A DNA stretch of 64,000 nucleotides from DASZQY01 sp963843565 (GCA_963843565.1 CAWJKY010000003.1:434001-498000); one strand, 5' to 3'; counted from the stretch's first letter, positions 32,701 through 40,754 are shown. Notes: generated by a model from the sequence alone, not told the origin. Translations and numbers: made by a program.

Positions 32701-33850
32701 CATCGCCCAGGCGATGGCGCTGATCGGCGCCGAGCCGGTCTGGGAAGCCGGCACAGGTCGGGTCACCGGCTTCAAGGTCATGCCGCTTGCCGCGCTCGGC
32801 CGACCGCGCATCGACGTGACGCTGAAAATCTCAGGCATGTTCCGCGATGCTTTCCCGGCGCAGATCGACCTCCTCGATTCCGCCTTCCGCGCCGTCGCCG
32901 CGCTGGACGAAGACGACGAGGCCAACCCGCTCGCCGCCAGCACACGAAATGCCCGCGCCGAAATGGCGGCGGCCGGCATGGACCCGACGCTCGCCAACGC
33001 CATGGCCGGTGCCCGCATCTTCGGCGCCAAGCCGGGCGCCTATGGTTCCGGTTTGCAGGCGCTCATCGACACCGGCACCTGGGAGACGCGCCGCGACATC
33101 GCGGCGGCGTTCATGGCGTGGGGCGCGTTCGCGTACGGGGGCGGCCAGCACGGCGTCGCCTCGGTCGATACCCTGTCGGCGCGCCTCGCGGCGGTCGACG
33201 CGGTGCTCCACAATCAGGACAACCGCGAGCACGACATTCTGGATTCGGACGACTACTACCAGTTCCAGGGCGGGCTGGCGGCGACCGTCGAGACGCTGAA
33301 GGGAACCGCGCCCCGCGTCTATCACGGCGATCATGCGCGCCCCGAGAAGCCGGTCGTGCGTGCGCTAGGTGAGGAGATCGCCCGCGTCGTGCGGGGACGC
33401 GCCGCCAACCCGAAGTGGATCGCCGGCGTCATGCGCCACGGCTACAAGGGCGCCTTCGAAATGGCGGCGACGGTCGATTATCTGTTCGCCTACGCCGCCA
33501 CGACCAACGCCGTGCAGGACCACCACTTCGACCAGCTGTTCGACGCCTACATCGCCGACGACGAGGTCCGCGACTTCATTGCGGAGAACAACGCCCCGGC
33601 GTTGTCGGAGATGGCGGAGCGCTTTCGCGAGGCCATCGACCGCGGCCTCTGGGCGCCGCGCGCCAACAGCGCCTATGATCGGTTGAGCGCGCTCATTACT
33701 CAGTCTCCTCCCTCCCCTGAAAGGGGAGGGTCGCCGCGAAGCGGCGGGGAGGGGTCTTTGGAAGCGACCCCCACCCGGCTCGCGCACAGGGCGCTCGCCG
33801 ACCTCCCCCTTTCAGGGGGAGACGGCGTCAGAAAGGAAGCGGCCGAATGA
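29711..33850 (+). CDS. cobN: Cobaltochelatase subunit CobN carrying in-frame repeat insertions
   Basis: 1379 residues, roughly a hundred more than typical CobN. It is the large subunit of the ATP-dependent aerobic cobaltochelatase that inserts Co2+ into hydrogenobyrinic acid a,c-diamide with CobS and CobT (not in the window). Typical blocks are intact: 'VVLPEVDGRILTRAVSFK', 'SNYPDRDGRIANGVGLD', 'QPQRGYSIDPKATYHDPDLVPPHHYLAFYAWLR', 'VHIGKHGNLEWLPGKALGLSE' and 'SAWGTSNMRTGGDDIAQAMALIGAEPVW'. Three stretches do not belong: residues about 436-480, 815-878 and 1331-1379. They translate palindromic intergenic repeats in arginine-, glycine- and proline-rich, low-complexity peptide. All three keep frame, and conserved blocks resume after the two internal ones, so the gene is probably active. 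Its stop overlaps cobO (ATGA). Confidence 0.93.
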   Translation: MHLLAGDVGRIDDGDSAVDLAQAPGDIVVLSAADTELAALAAAAAERPAGAPSLRFANLGQLAHPLSVDLYIEKTVAGAKLVVVRVLGGAGYWPYGLEQLRALARRGGPCLIVVPGEATWDETLEPCATLPAETCRMAWRYLAEGGAENMRRALAFFDHLIGASEAPPPPLVLPRAGFYWPGEGEVPLDSVAARAAAGQPVAALVFYRALVHGDSTAPIDALVAALADEGIAALPVFVASLKDRESEALIADAFALLPPDIVLTTTSFAVSKIGTVHAGTILDAPGRPVLQVVLAGSSEAAWRGSPRGLSPRDLTMNVVLPEVDGRILTRAVSFKEARGAATVYAPVAGRIQFVARQAAAWVKLAQKPPAERKVALVLSNYPDRDGRIANGVGLDSPESTVRLAAAMADAGYALAGFPQSGAALMALLLAGQTNARSDEGGSPLPRPSPRRGEGVAERASRSSPRPGGERGEGARRPDGENLPLPDYRTFFATLPPPLQSALTERWGAPEDDPFFAEGAFRLAIHRFGNTVVAIQPQRGYSIDPKATYHDPDLVPPHHYLAFYAWLRTAFAADAVVHIGKHGNLEWLPGKALGLSETCWPEVALGPTPLIYPFIVNDPGEGAQAKRRASAVVVDHLMPAMTRAEIHGELAELETLVDEYYVAAGIDKRRRDYLAGEIVAHAERHGLDRDLGIARDTDRGATLRALDAHLCELKEMQIRDGLHILGASPEGRLRTDTLVTISRVPRSGGRSEDASLHRALADDLDLNFDPLDCDLAADWTGPRPQMLASLSDAPWRSAGDTVERIALLVSVLISDLGQSRDPNLPLEGRSASGGGEARESANLATPDLISARPRESGDPGQRDRPHLKPLDSRFRGNERIEIGPCTAAVLEWIAADLAPSLDRSGAAEIAAVLTGLDGRFVAPGPSGAPTRGRPDVLPTGRNFYSVDVRAVPTAAAWTLGRRAADALALRYFQDEGAWPRSIALSAWGTSNMRTGGDDIAQAMALIGAEPVWEAGTGRVTGFKVMPLAALGRPRIDVTLKISGMFRDAFPAQIDLLDSAFRAVAALDEDDEANPLAASTRNARAEMAAAGMDPTLANAMAGARIFGAKPGAYGSGLQALIDTGTWETRRDIAAAFMAWGAFAYGGGQHGVASVDTLSARLAAVDAVLHNQDNREHDILDSDDYYQFQGGLAATVETLKGTAPRVYHGDHARPEKPVVRALGEEIARVVRGRAANPKWIAGVMRHGYKGAFEMAATVDYLFAYAATTNAVQDHHFDQLFDAYIADDEVRDFIAENNAPALSEMAERFREAIDRGLWAPRANSAYDRLSALITQSPPSPERGGSPRSGGEGSLEATPTRLAHRALADLPLSGGDGVRKEAAE
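31020..31145. repeat. Palindromic repeat insertion 1 within cobN
   Basis: Between codons for LLLAGQTNAR and LPLPDYRTFF. Outer arms 31035-31047 and 31118-31130 are complementary except for one G-U pair. Inside lies a perfect 10-bp hairpin (CCCTCTCCCC at 31049-31058, three-base loop, GGGGAGAGGG). This C/T-rich paired-arm form matches dispersed intergenic elements common in GC-rich alphaproteobacteria. Inserted length is a multiple of three. Confidence 0.75.
32160..32345. repeat. Two palindromic repeats inserted at one site in cobN
   Basis: First element: perfect hairpin ACCTCCCC-CTTGA-GGGGAGGT at 32175-32195. Second element: GTCCCCGC-GAAA-GCGGGGAC at 32262-32281 and ATTCCCGC-TTTC-GCGGGAAT at 32319-32338; these two, with flanking CCAGGG/CCCTGG, form an imperfect inverted repeat of about 27 bases per arm. 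The second is the very widespread proteobacterial repeat whose translation gives peptides such as RESGDP and SRFRGN, seen here. They separate the codons for LLVSVLIS from those for AAVLEWIAADL. Confidence 0.78.
33700..33838. repeat. Palindromic repeat insertion at the 3' end of cobN
   Basis: Hairpins CCCTCCCCT-GAA-AGGGGAGGG at 33710-33730 and CTCCCCCT-TTC-AGGGGGAG at 33803-33821 are perfect; a smaller GCCGC-GAA-GCGGC lies between. The arms resemble the first element at 32175, so they are the same family. The usual CobN C-terminus ends at about SAYDRLSAL, just before it; the element adds about 48 codons, and the new stop coincides with the cobO start. Confidence 0.75.
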
Positions 33851-34467
33851 AAGACATGACCGAAGCCGAACTCGACGCCCGCCACGCCGAGAAGATGCGC
33901 AAGAAGAAGGCGGCGCGCGACAAGATCATCGCCACCAAGACGATCGAGAAGGGGCTGCTGATCGTCCACACCGGCAAGGGCAAGGGAAAGTCGACCGCCG
34001 CCTTCGGCGTCGTGTTTCGCGCGCTGGGTCACGGCATGCCGGTCGCCATCGTCCAGTTCGTCAAGGGCAAGTGGCAGACGGGCGAGCGCGTGGCGCTCGA
34101 AAAGTTCGGCGATCTCGTCTCGATCAGCACCATGGGCGAAGGCTTCACCTGGGAGACGCAGGACCGCCAGCGCGACATCGCCGCGGCGCGCGCCGCGTGG
34201 GAGACGGCGAAGGCACTAATCAAGGCGGGCAAGCACAGGGTCGTGCTGCTCGACGAGATCAACATCGTGCTGCGCTACGACTATCTGCCGCTCGCCGAGG
34301 TGGTGGCGTTCCTCAGCGACGAGAAGCCCGCCGACGTCCATGTCATCCTGACCGGGCGGAACGCCGCCCCCGAGCTGATCGAGATCGCCGACCTGGTCAC
34401 CGAGATGGAGATGATCAAGCACCCCTTCCGCTCGGGCGTGAAGGCGCAGAAGGGCATCGAGTTTTGA
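33847..34467 (+). CDS. cobO: Cob(I)yrinic acid a,c-diamide adenosyltransferase
   Basis: 206 residues, CobO/BtuR family. The unusual P-loop HTGKGKGKSTAAFG is at about residues 41-54, 'FVKGKWQTGERVALEKF' follows, and 'VLLDEINIVLRYDYLPLAEVV' carries the Walker B. It attaches the adenosyl group of ATP to Co(I) corrinoid. The start is within the cobN stop (ATGA), and GGAAGCGG stands ahead of it, though that sequence comes from the inserted repeat's edge. Its stop overlaps the TTG of cobQ. Confidence 0.95.
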   Translation: MKDMTEAELDARHAEKMRKKKAARDKIIATKTIEKGLLIVHTGKGKGKSTAAFGVVFRALGHGMPVAIVQFVKGKWQTGERVALEKFGDLVSISTMGEGFTWETQDRQRDIAAARAAWETAKALIKAGKHRVVLLDEINIVLRYDYLPLAEVVAFLSDEKPADVHVILTGRNAAPELIEIADLVTEMEMIKHPFRSGVKAQKGIEF

Positions 34468-35981
34468 AGGCGGTGATGATCCAGGGGACCGGCAGCCACG
34501 TCGGCAAATCGACGCTGGTTGCAGGGCTCGGCCGTGCATTCGTACGTGCGGGCCTTCGGGTCGCGCCGTTCAAGCCGCAGAACATGTCGAATAACGCGGC
34601 TGTGGCGGCCGACGGCGGCGAGATTGGGCGCGCGCAATTCGTACAGGCAATGGCCTGCAAGCTCCCTGCATCCGTACATATGAACCCGGTTTTGCTGAAG
34701 CCGGAATCGGACATCGGCGCCCAGGTTGTCGTCCAGGGAAAGATGTCCGGAACGCTTCGTGCCGCCGACTACGGAAAGCGAAAAGCCGATTTGCTTCCGA
34801 AGGTTATGGAGAGCTTCGCGTTCGTCGGGGAGGGCCGCGACCTCGTTCTCGTGGAGGGCGCCGGCAGCCCGGCGGAGGTCAATCTCCGGCGCGGCGACAT
34901 CGCCAACATGGGATTCGCCGAAGCCGTTGATATTCCAGTGATTTTGGTCGGCGACATCGACCGCGGCGGTGTCATCGCCAGCCTCGTCGGCACCCACGCC
35001 GTTCTCGCCCCCGCCGATCGGCGACGGATAAAGGGCTTCATTATCAACAAGATGCGGGGCGACGCCGGCCTCTTCGCGGACGGCGTCCGGACCATTGAGG
35101 AACGCACCGGCTGGCCCTGCCTCGGCGTCGTTCCCTGGTTCGAAAATGCCGCCAAACTGCCGGCCGAGGACGGGCTTGGGCTGGAGGCCGGGCCCGCGAA
35201 CCCCGACGGCGTGGTCATCGCGGCGCTGGCATTGCCGCGGATTTCCAACCTCGATGATCTAGATCCCTTGCGCGCCGAGCCCGGCGTTTCGGTGGTGATC
35301 GTTTGGCCTGGCGAGCCAATTCCGGCCAATGCGTCTCTCGTCCTGATCCCCGGATCGAAGGCGACCATCGCCGATCTGGCTTTCGTGCGGGCGCAGTGTT
35401 GGGACGTCGACATCGCCGCGCACGTGCGCCGTGGCGGGCGGGTCCTGGGCTTGTGCGGTGGTTACCAGATGCTCGGGCGCACGATCGCCGACCCCCAGGG
35501 TCTCGAAGGGCGACCCGGCAACGTCGCGGGGCTCGGCCTGCTCGATGTCGAGACGGTGCTCGCTGCCGACAAGACGACGACGGCCGTCGAAGGCCGGCAC
35601 ATTGCCAGCGGCGCGGCGGTTTCTGGCTACGAGATTCATCTCGGGCGCACCGGCGGGCCGGACGCCACGCGGCCGCTCTTCGACCTCGCCGGTCGGCCCG
35701 ACGGCGCATCGTCGGCGGATGGTGCGGTCAGCGGGACCTATGTGCACGGCGTGTTCGCCTCCGACGCCTTTCGCCGCGCGTTTCTGGCATCGCTGGGCGC
35801 GCTGGCGTCGGACCTGCGCTTCGAAGCGACGGTGGAGGCGACGCTCGACGCGCTCGCCGATCACCTCACGCGTCACCTCGACCTCGATGCGATCCTGACG
35901 ATCGCCTCCGGCTACGGCCAGAGCACGACGGCCGAACCCACCACCACGACCGCGAAAAGCGCGGTATTGGCCGCGACGTAG
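34464..35981 (+). CDS. cobQ: Cobyric acid synthase
   Basis: 505 residues from TTG 34464, which overlaps the cobO stop (TTGA); GTG 34473 and ATG 34476 are later options, but the TTG gives the usual MKAVMIQGTGS start. The N-terminal ATP-binding synthetase part shows QGTGSHVGKSTL and 'FKPQNMSNNAAV'; the C-terminal glutaminase shows the nucleophile in LGLCGGYQMLG and His in TYVHGVF. It amidates four carboxyls of adenosylcobyrinic a,c-diamide. The last 23 codons run into the 3' end of convergent cobD (70-bp overlap). Confidence 0.94.
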   Translation: MKAVMIQGTGSHVGKSTLVAGLGRAFVRAGLRVAPFKPQNMSNNAAVAADGGEIGRAQFVQAMACKLPASVHMNPVLLKPESDIGAQVVVQGKMSGTLRAADYGKRKADLLPKVMESFAFVGEGRDLVLVEGAGSPAEVNLRRGDIANMGFAEAVDIPVILVGDIDRGGVIASLVGTHAVLAPADRRRIKGFIINKMRGDAGLFADGVRTIEERTGWPCLGVVPWFENAAKLPAEDGLGLEAGPANPDGVVIAALALPRISNLDDLDPLRAEPGVSVVIVWPGEPIPANASLVLIPGSKATIADLAFVRAQCWDVDIAAHVRRGGRVLGLCGGYQMLGRTIADPQGLEGRPGNVAGLGLLDVETVLAADKTTTAVEGRHIASGAAVSGYEIHLGRTGGPDATRPLFDLAGRPDGASSADGAVSGTYVHGVFASDAFRRAFLASLGALASDLRFEATVEATLDALADHLTRHLDLDAILTIASGYGQSTTAEPTTTTAKSAVLAAT

Positions 35982-36883
35982 ACGCGCAGCGCGCGGAGGA
36001 TGTCGGCCGGTGTCGCGTCGCGCCGTCCGCCATCGTTCATGTAGGCGTCGGCGACCAGCGTGCCGCCATAGCGGCGTGGTCCGGCGAGCGACAGGCCCAG
36101 CGCCGAGGCCATCGCGGCCTCCGGCCAGCCGGCGTTGGGCGAGCGATGCTTGGGCGCGTCGCGAAGCATGACGGCGACGGCGCGGGCAGAGTTGCCGCCG
36201 ACCACAGGGGCGGCGAGGGCCACGAACAGGCCGGCCAGGCGGCTTGCGGGCAGATTGACCAGATCGTCGAGGCGCGCGGATGCCCAGCCGAAGGCTTCGT
36301 GACGCGCGGTGCGGTGGCCGATCATGGAGTCGGCGGTGTTGATGGCGCGATAGGCAATCAGCCCCGGAAGCCCGAAGAGCAGGAACCAGAGCGCCGGGGC
36401 GACCACCGCATCCGAGAAGTTTTCCGCCGCCGACTCGATCGCTGCGCGCGAAATGCGCGGCGGGTCGAGGCTCGCCGGGTCGCGCCCGACGATCCGGGAG
36501 ACGGCCTGCCGCGCGGCGTCGGTGCTCTCCTTGAAGCCGTCGGCGACCGCCCGCACGTGGTCATAGAGCGAGCGGCCGGCGATGAAGATCGACGCGACGA
36601 GCGCGGTTCCGATCCAGCCGAAGGGGCGGGCGAACGGCGTCTCCAGGGCCCACCCGATGAGCCACGCGAGCGCGACGACGACGATGATCGCCACGACACC
36701 GAGCGCGCGGCGAACGCTCGCCGGAAGAGAAGGGCGGTTCAGCGCCTTGTCGAGCAAGCCGATAAAGGCGCCGATGACGACGATTGGATGTGGGATGCGC
36801 CTCCAGATGAAATCCGGATCACCGATCAGCCCGTCGAGCACGAGTGCGATCGCCAGCAGCCAGAGGTGATCGGCGGAGATCAC
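35912..36883 (-). CDS. cobD: Adenosylcobinamide-phosphate synthase, CobD/CbiB membrane protein
   Basis: 323 residues with five or more membrane segments. Signatures: 'GDPDFIWRRIPHPIVVIGAFIGLLDKALNRP' near the start, 'RAAIESAAENFSDAVVAPALWFLLFGLPGLIAYRAINTADSMIGHR' in the middle. It joins aminopropanol (or its phosphate) to cobyric acid to make the nucleotide-loop arm. The GTG start overlaps the btuF stop (GTGA) and both are on the minus strand. Its 3' end overlaps that of cobQ tail to tail by 70 bases. Confidence 0.93.
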   Translation of the reverse strand: MISADHLWLLAIALVLDGLIGDPDFIWRRIPHPIVVIGAFIGLLDKALNRPSLPASVRRALGVVAIIVVVALAWLIGWALETPFARPFGWIGTALVASIFIAGRSLYDHVRAVADGFKESTDAARQAVSRIVGRDPASLDPPRISRAAIESAAENFSDAVVAPALWFLLFGLPGLIAYRAINTADSMIGHRTARHEAFGWASARLDDLVNLPASRLAGLFVALAAPVVGGNSARAVAVMLRDAPKHRSPNAGWPEAAMASALGLSLAGPRRYGGTLVADAYMNDGGRRDATPADILRALRVYVAANTALFAVVVVGSAVVLWP

Positions 36884-37728
36884 TCTGTGCCGCGGACCCG
36901 TGCCGCGGCGGCCGCGAGCCAGTCGATGGCGGCCGGCAACGACGGGCCGCCACATACGGTCAGGTTTTGGGGAAGCACAATCCGCTTCGCCGGTGGGTAC
37001 AGTGCCGCGAGCGCCGGATGGTCGAGTAGGGCGCTGCCCTGATCCTCCGCCCGCGGATCGGCGGACGCCACGACGATGTAGTCGGGTGGTTTGGCGACCA
37101 GTTTCTCCAGCGGGACGAACGTGCCGTACTTGCCGGCGAGCGCGCCACCATCGTTGGTGAAGCCGGCAACGGTGAGCAGTTCGCCGGTGAGCGTGTCGCC
37201 GCCGGTGACATAGCCGCGCCGCTGATAGATCGCTGCCGTGGGGCGCACGGCGCCGGTGGAGGCGGCGGCCGCGGCGCGCGCCTCGGCGGCCTCGACTTCG
37301 GCGATCAATGCCTCGCCGCGGTCCGGGTGACCGACGAGGGCTGCGACCTTGCGAATGAGGGCGATCGAATCGTCGATGCTGCGCGCGGCGTCGAGCAGTT
37401 CGACCCGGTAGCCGAGCCGGTTCAGCATGTCGCGGGTGGCGAGCTTGGTGTAGCGGCCGGCGAGAATCAGGTCCGGGTGGAGCCCGACGACCGTCTCGGC
37501 GCTCGCCAGGTCGTGCGGGAAGGCCTTCGCCGCGTCGGCGGTGAACGACATCTGGGCGTCGGTGGCGTAGATCGACAGGCCGGCGATCTGGTCGGGATCG
37601 GCGAGCGCGAGCACCAGTTCGTCGGCGCACAGGTTGATCGAGGCAATCCGCGCCGGGGGCGCGGCGGCAAAGGTCATTGCCGGCAGCAGGAGCGCCGCGA
37701 GGAAAAGAATTCCGTTAAGTGGCCGCAT
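36880..37728 (-). CDS. btuF: Corrinoid ABC transporter substrate-binding protein, BtuF-like
   Basis: 282 residues with a signal peptide (about 1-22, LAALLLPAMTFAAA). The mature part is a helical-backbone metal/cofactor receptor (family-8 binding protein): 'RIASINLCADELVLALADPDQIAGLSIYA', 'VVGLHPDLILAGRYTK', 'PPDYIVVASAD'. Adjacent cob, btuB, btuC and btuD genes argue for a corrinoid rather than a siderophore or haem. It delivers ligand in the periplasm to BtuCD. Divergent from btuB with 137 bases between. Confidence 0.85.
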   Translation of the reverse strand: MRPLNGILFLAALLLPAMTFAAAPPARIASINLCADELVLALADPDQIAGLSIYATDAQMSFTADAAKAFPHDLASAETVVGLHPDLILAGRYTKLATRDMLNRLGYRVELLDAARSIDDSIALIRKVAALVGHPDRGEALIAEVEAAEARAAAAASTGAVRPTAAIYQRRGYVTGGDTLTGELLTVAGFTNDGGALAGKYGTFVPLEKLVAKPPDYIVVASADPRAEDQGSALLDHPALAALYPPAKRIVLPQNLTVCGGPSLPAAIDWLAAAAARVRGTE

Positions 37729-37865
37729 TCCCTGCCGGTCCCGCGTTGCGCCGCCGTTGCCGCTCGTTTACCCCTTGGCCGTCCGGCGGGGAAGCCGGAT
37801 GGGCCCGGGACACACTCCGTGACGGGTGCCGACAACCAGATCGATCCAGGTCGGAGATCTGCCAT

Positions 37866-39713
37866 ATGGCTCCTGCTTCCCGGCGCGTCCGCGCCGCGCT
37901 CCTGCTCGCTTCGTCTGCCCTGATCGCCTTGCCGTTCGCGGCAGGCGCCGAGGCGCCCTCGATCGTCGTGACGCCGTATCTGGTGCCGACGTCGGCGGCG
38001 CGCGCCGGCAGCTCGGTGTCTGTCATCACCCGCGATGAGATCGAGCGCTCCAACGCCGGTTCGGTTGCCGAGCTTCTGCGTTCGGTCCCCGGGCTGACGG
38101 TGACGGAAAGCGGCGGGCCGGGAAGTACCACCTCGGTCATGCTGCGCGGCGCGGAGAGCCAGCACACGCTCGTGCTGATCGACGGCGTGCGCGTCAACGA
38201 CCCATCCGGGGCGCGCGACCAGTTCGACTTTTCGACGCTGTCGCTCGACAACGTGGAGCGGATCGAGGTGCTGCGCGGACCGCAGAGCGCGGTTTACGGC
38301 TCCGACGCCATGGGCGGCGTCATCAACATCATCACGCGGAAGCCGAAGGGCACGCACTACTCCGTCACGGGGGAGGGCGGCAGCTACGGCACGCGCGACG
38401 GCAAGCTGTCCGCAAGCACCACGGGCGGGCCGGTCACGATCTCGGGCAGCGGCACCTGGTTCAAGACCGACGGCTTCTCGCGCGTCGGCAATCGCGATAC
38501 CGGCGAGCGGGACGGATCCGAGAAGTGGGCGGCCAATTTGCGCACGCTCATCGATCCGGGTGGTCAATGGAACCTCGAACTCGGGCTCAACAGCGACAAC
38601 CTTTCGGCCGCCTACGACAAGTCGGTGACGGTCGACGCCGCCGGCTACACGGCCGACCAGCATCTCTTGAGCGGCTACGGACGTTTCTCGTTCGACGCGC
38701 CCGACTGGAAGCTGAAGAACAGCTTCACGATCTTCGGCGCGAAGACCACACGACGCTACAACGAGAATGGTCCGATCACGGACTATCGCGGCACCGACTA
38801 TGGCGCCGAGTATCGCGGCGAGCTCGGCTTGCCGGTCGGTTCGCTCATCGTCGGGGCGCGCGCCGAAGAAGAGGGCGCCTGGCAACGCATGCCGCCAAAG
38901 CCCGCGAGCTTCGATAGGACTCGTGACCTCTACGCCGGATATCTCATGTACCAGCTGCCGCTGTTTGGCCGGCTGAACCTGTCGTTTTCGGGGCGCTACG
39001 ACGGCGAATTCGGCGGCTCCGGTTTCACCACCGGACGGGTCACGGCGGTCTATGACCTCCCGGAGGCCGGTGCGCGGGTTCGCGGCAGCTTCGGCACCGG
39101 CGCCAAGCGGCCGACCGCCTTTCAGCTCTCCCTCAATCCGGCGCTGACGTCCGAAAAGAGCATCGGCGGCGACATCGGCTGGGAGCAGACCCTGCCCGGT
39201 GGCAACGTCCACTATTCGGTCACCGCGTTCGCCAACAGCTTCCGCGACCTGATCGATTTCGTCGGCGCTTATCCGGGCGGCAACTACCGCAACGTCAGCC
39301 GCGCCGACACGGCCGGGGTCGAGATATCCGGTTCGGCTGAGATCGTTCCGGAAGTGCTGACCGGGACGCTGTCCTACACGTATCTCTACAGCCACGACCG
39401 CTCACAGCCGTCCGGCGTGCCACTCGCAAAACGCCCGTGGAATTCGGCGAAGGCGAGCCTCACCTACACGGGGATCGATAAGCTGTCGGCGACCGCCTCG
39501 GTGACCTTCGTGGGCTTCCGCTTCAACGACGATAGCGGCGCTGTCGGGATGCCGCCCTATGTCGTCGTCGACCTTTCGGCGAAATACCGGATCAACGACA
39601 ATGTGGCGGCGTTCGGGCGGATCGACAACCTGTTCAACGCCTCCTACCAGGAGGTGAAGGGCTACAACACGCCCGGTTTCTCGGTGTACGCCGGGCTGAC
39701 GTGGGCTGAGTAG
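37866..39713 (+). CDS. btuB: TonB-dependent corrinoid receptor BtuB
   Basis: 615 residues from ATG 37866 with GGAG upstream; signal peptide about 1-28 (LLLASSALIALPFAAGAEA). A TonB box-like IVVTP follows, then the plug domain ('SVSVITRDEIERSNAGSVAELLRSVPGLTV', 'LIDGVRVNDPSG', 'VERIEVLRGPQSAVYGSDAMGGVINIIT'), then a 22-strand barrel ending 'NLFNASYQEVKGYNTPGFSVYAGLTW'. It brings cobalamin or cobinamide over the outer membrane. First of btuB-btuC-btuD. I do not see a cobalamin riboswitch in its leader, unlike the cbtB operon. Confidence 0.92.
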   Translation: MAPASRRVRAALLLASSALIALPFAAGAEAPSIVVTPYLVPTSAARAGSSVSVITRDEIERSNAGSVAELLRSVPGLTVTESGGPGSTTSVMLRGAESQHTLVLIDGVRVNDPSGARDQFDFSTLSLDNVERIEVLRGPQSAVYGSDAMGGVINIITRKPKGTHYSVTGEGGSYGTRDGKLSASTTGGPVTISGSGTWFKTDGFSRVGNRDTGERDGSEKWAANLRTLIDPGGQWNLELGLNSDNLSAAYDKSVTVDAAGYTADQHLLSGYGRFSFDAPDWKLKNSFTIFGAKTTRRYNENGPITDYRGTDYGAEYRGELGLPVGSLIVGARAEEEGAWQRMPPKPASFDRTRDLYAGYLMYQLPLFGRLNLSFSGRYDGEFGGSGFTTGRVTAVYDLPEAGARVRGSFGTGAKRPTAFQLSLNPALTSEKSIGGDIGWEQTLPGGNVHYSVTAFANSFRDLIDFVGAYPGGNYRNVSRADTAGVEISGSAEIVPEVLTGTLSYTYLYSHDRSQPSGVPLAKRPWNSAKASLTYTGIDKLSATASVTFVGFRFNDDSGAVGMPPYVVVDLSAKYRINDNVAAFGRIDNLFNASYQEVKGYNTPGFSVYAGLTWAE

Positions 39714-39731
39714 CTGCCAGGCAGAGGGGCG

Positions 39732-40754
39732 ATGGCCGAAACGAGCGTGCGGAGACGGGATGCAACGCTGATCGCGACGCTCGGCGTGCTTTGTCTCGCG
39801 CTTTTCGCCGGGTCGCTGGCGGTCGGCCCGGTGGTGCTGCCGCCGGGCGCGGTCCTGGCCGCGCTGTTCGGGCAGGGAAGCGAAGCGGCACGGATCATCG
39901 TCACCGAGATACGGTTGCCGCGCGCGTTGCTGTCGCTTGCCATCGGCGGCACCCTCGGGCTTTCCGGCGCTGCCCTTCAGGGGCTACTGCGCAATCCACT
40001 GGCCGCGCCGTCGCTGTTCGGGGCTCCGTCGGCGGCCGCCTTCGGCGCTGTGGCGGTTATCTCCCTCGGCCTCACGGACGCCCTGTCGTTCGCGCTGCCG
40101 GCGGCGGCGATGGCGGGCGCACTTGCCTCGGTGGCACTGCTCATACTGGTGGCCGGACCGCGGGCGAGCCTGCTGGTCCTGATTCTCGCCGGTCTGGCGG
40201 TGTCGAGTCTGGCCGGCGCCGGAACCGCGTTGGCCCTCAACCTCGCACCGAACCCGTTCGCGGCCCTTGAGATCGCGTTCTGGCTGCTCGGTTCGCTGGA
40301 AGACCGCAGCATGCAGCACGTGATGATGGCGTTGCCGTTCATGGCGGTCGGGGTGGTGCTGCTCATCTGGGACCGCAGGGCGTTTCGCGCGTTGACGCTG
40401 GGGGAAGAGGCGGCGGCGAGCCTTGGCTTCGACCTGAGGTGGGTGCGGCTGCGGGTGGTCGTGGGCGTCGCGGCTGCGGTCGGCGCCGGTGTCGCGGTGG
40501 CGGGCTCGATCGGCTTCGTCGGGTTGATCGCGCCGCACCTGATGCGGCCCTTCGTACGCCACGACCCTGGGCGGCTCATGGTGCCGGCGGCGCTCTCCGG
40601 CGCCGCGCTCCTGACGGCGGCGGACATCGCCGCACGGCTGATCCCGGCGCAGGCGGAGATCAAGGTCGGCGTGCTGACCGCGTTGATCGGCGCACCCTTC
40701 TTCATCGTGCTGATCCTGCGTCAGCGCGCCAACCTCAGCGGAGCCGGACCATGA
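39732..40754 (+). CDS. btuC: FecCD-type ABC permease, BtuC
   Basis: 340 residues, about ten membrane helices. Family motifs: 'VTEIRLPRALLSLAIGGTLGLSGAALQGLLRNPLAAPSLFGA' after the second helix, and 'GSIGFVGLIAPHLMRPFVRHDP', the coupling region that contacts the ATPase. It forms the inner-membrane corrinoid channel. ATG 39732 follows btuB by 18 bases; the stop overlaps the ATG of btuD. Confidence 0.92.
   Translation: MAETSVRRRDATLIATLGVLCLALFAGSLAVGPVVLPPGAVLAALFGQGSEAARIIVTEIRLPRALLSLAIGGTLGLSGAALQGLLRNPLAAPSLFGAPSAAAFGAVAVISLGLTDALSFALPAAAMAGALASVALLILVAGPRASLLVLILAGLAVSSLAGAGTALALNLAPNPFAALEIAFWLLGSLEDRSMQHVMMALPFMAVGVVLLIWDRRAFRALTLGEEAAASLGFDLRWVRLRVVVGVAAAVGAGVAVAGSIGFVGLIAPHLMRPFVRHDPGRLMVPAALSGAALLTAADIAARLIPAQAEIKVGVLTALIGAPFFIVLILRQRANLSGAGP

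Noticed and set aside
29711..33850. cobN as a pseudogene because of repeat insertions
   Set aside because: Frame is open throughout, motifs are intact on both sides of the two internal insertions and up to the third, and coupling with cobW and cobO is kept.
37729..37865. Cobalamin riboswitch ahead of btuB
   Set aside because: No CCCCGCAACTG or GCCAGGAGACC-type blocks; only one short hairpin.
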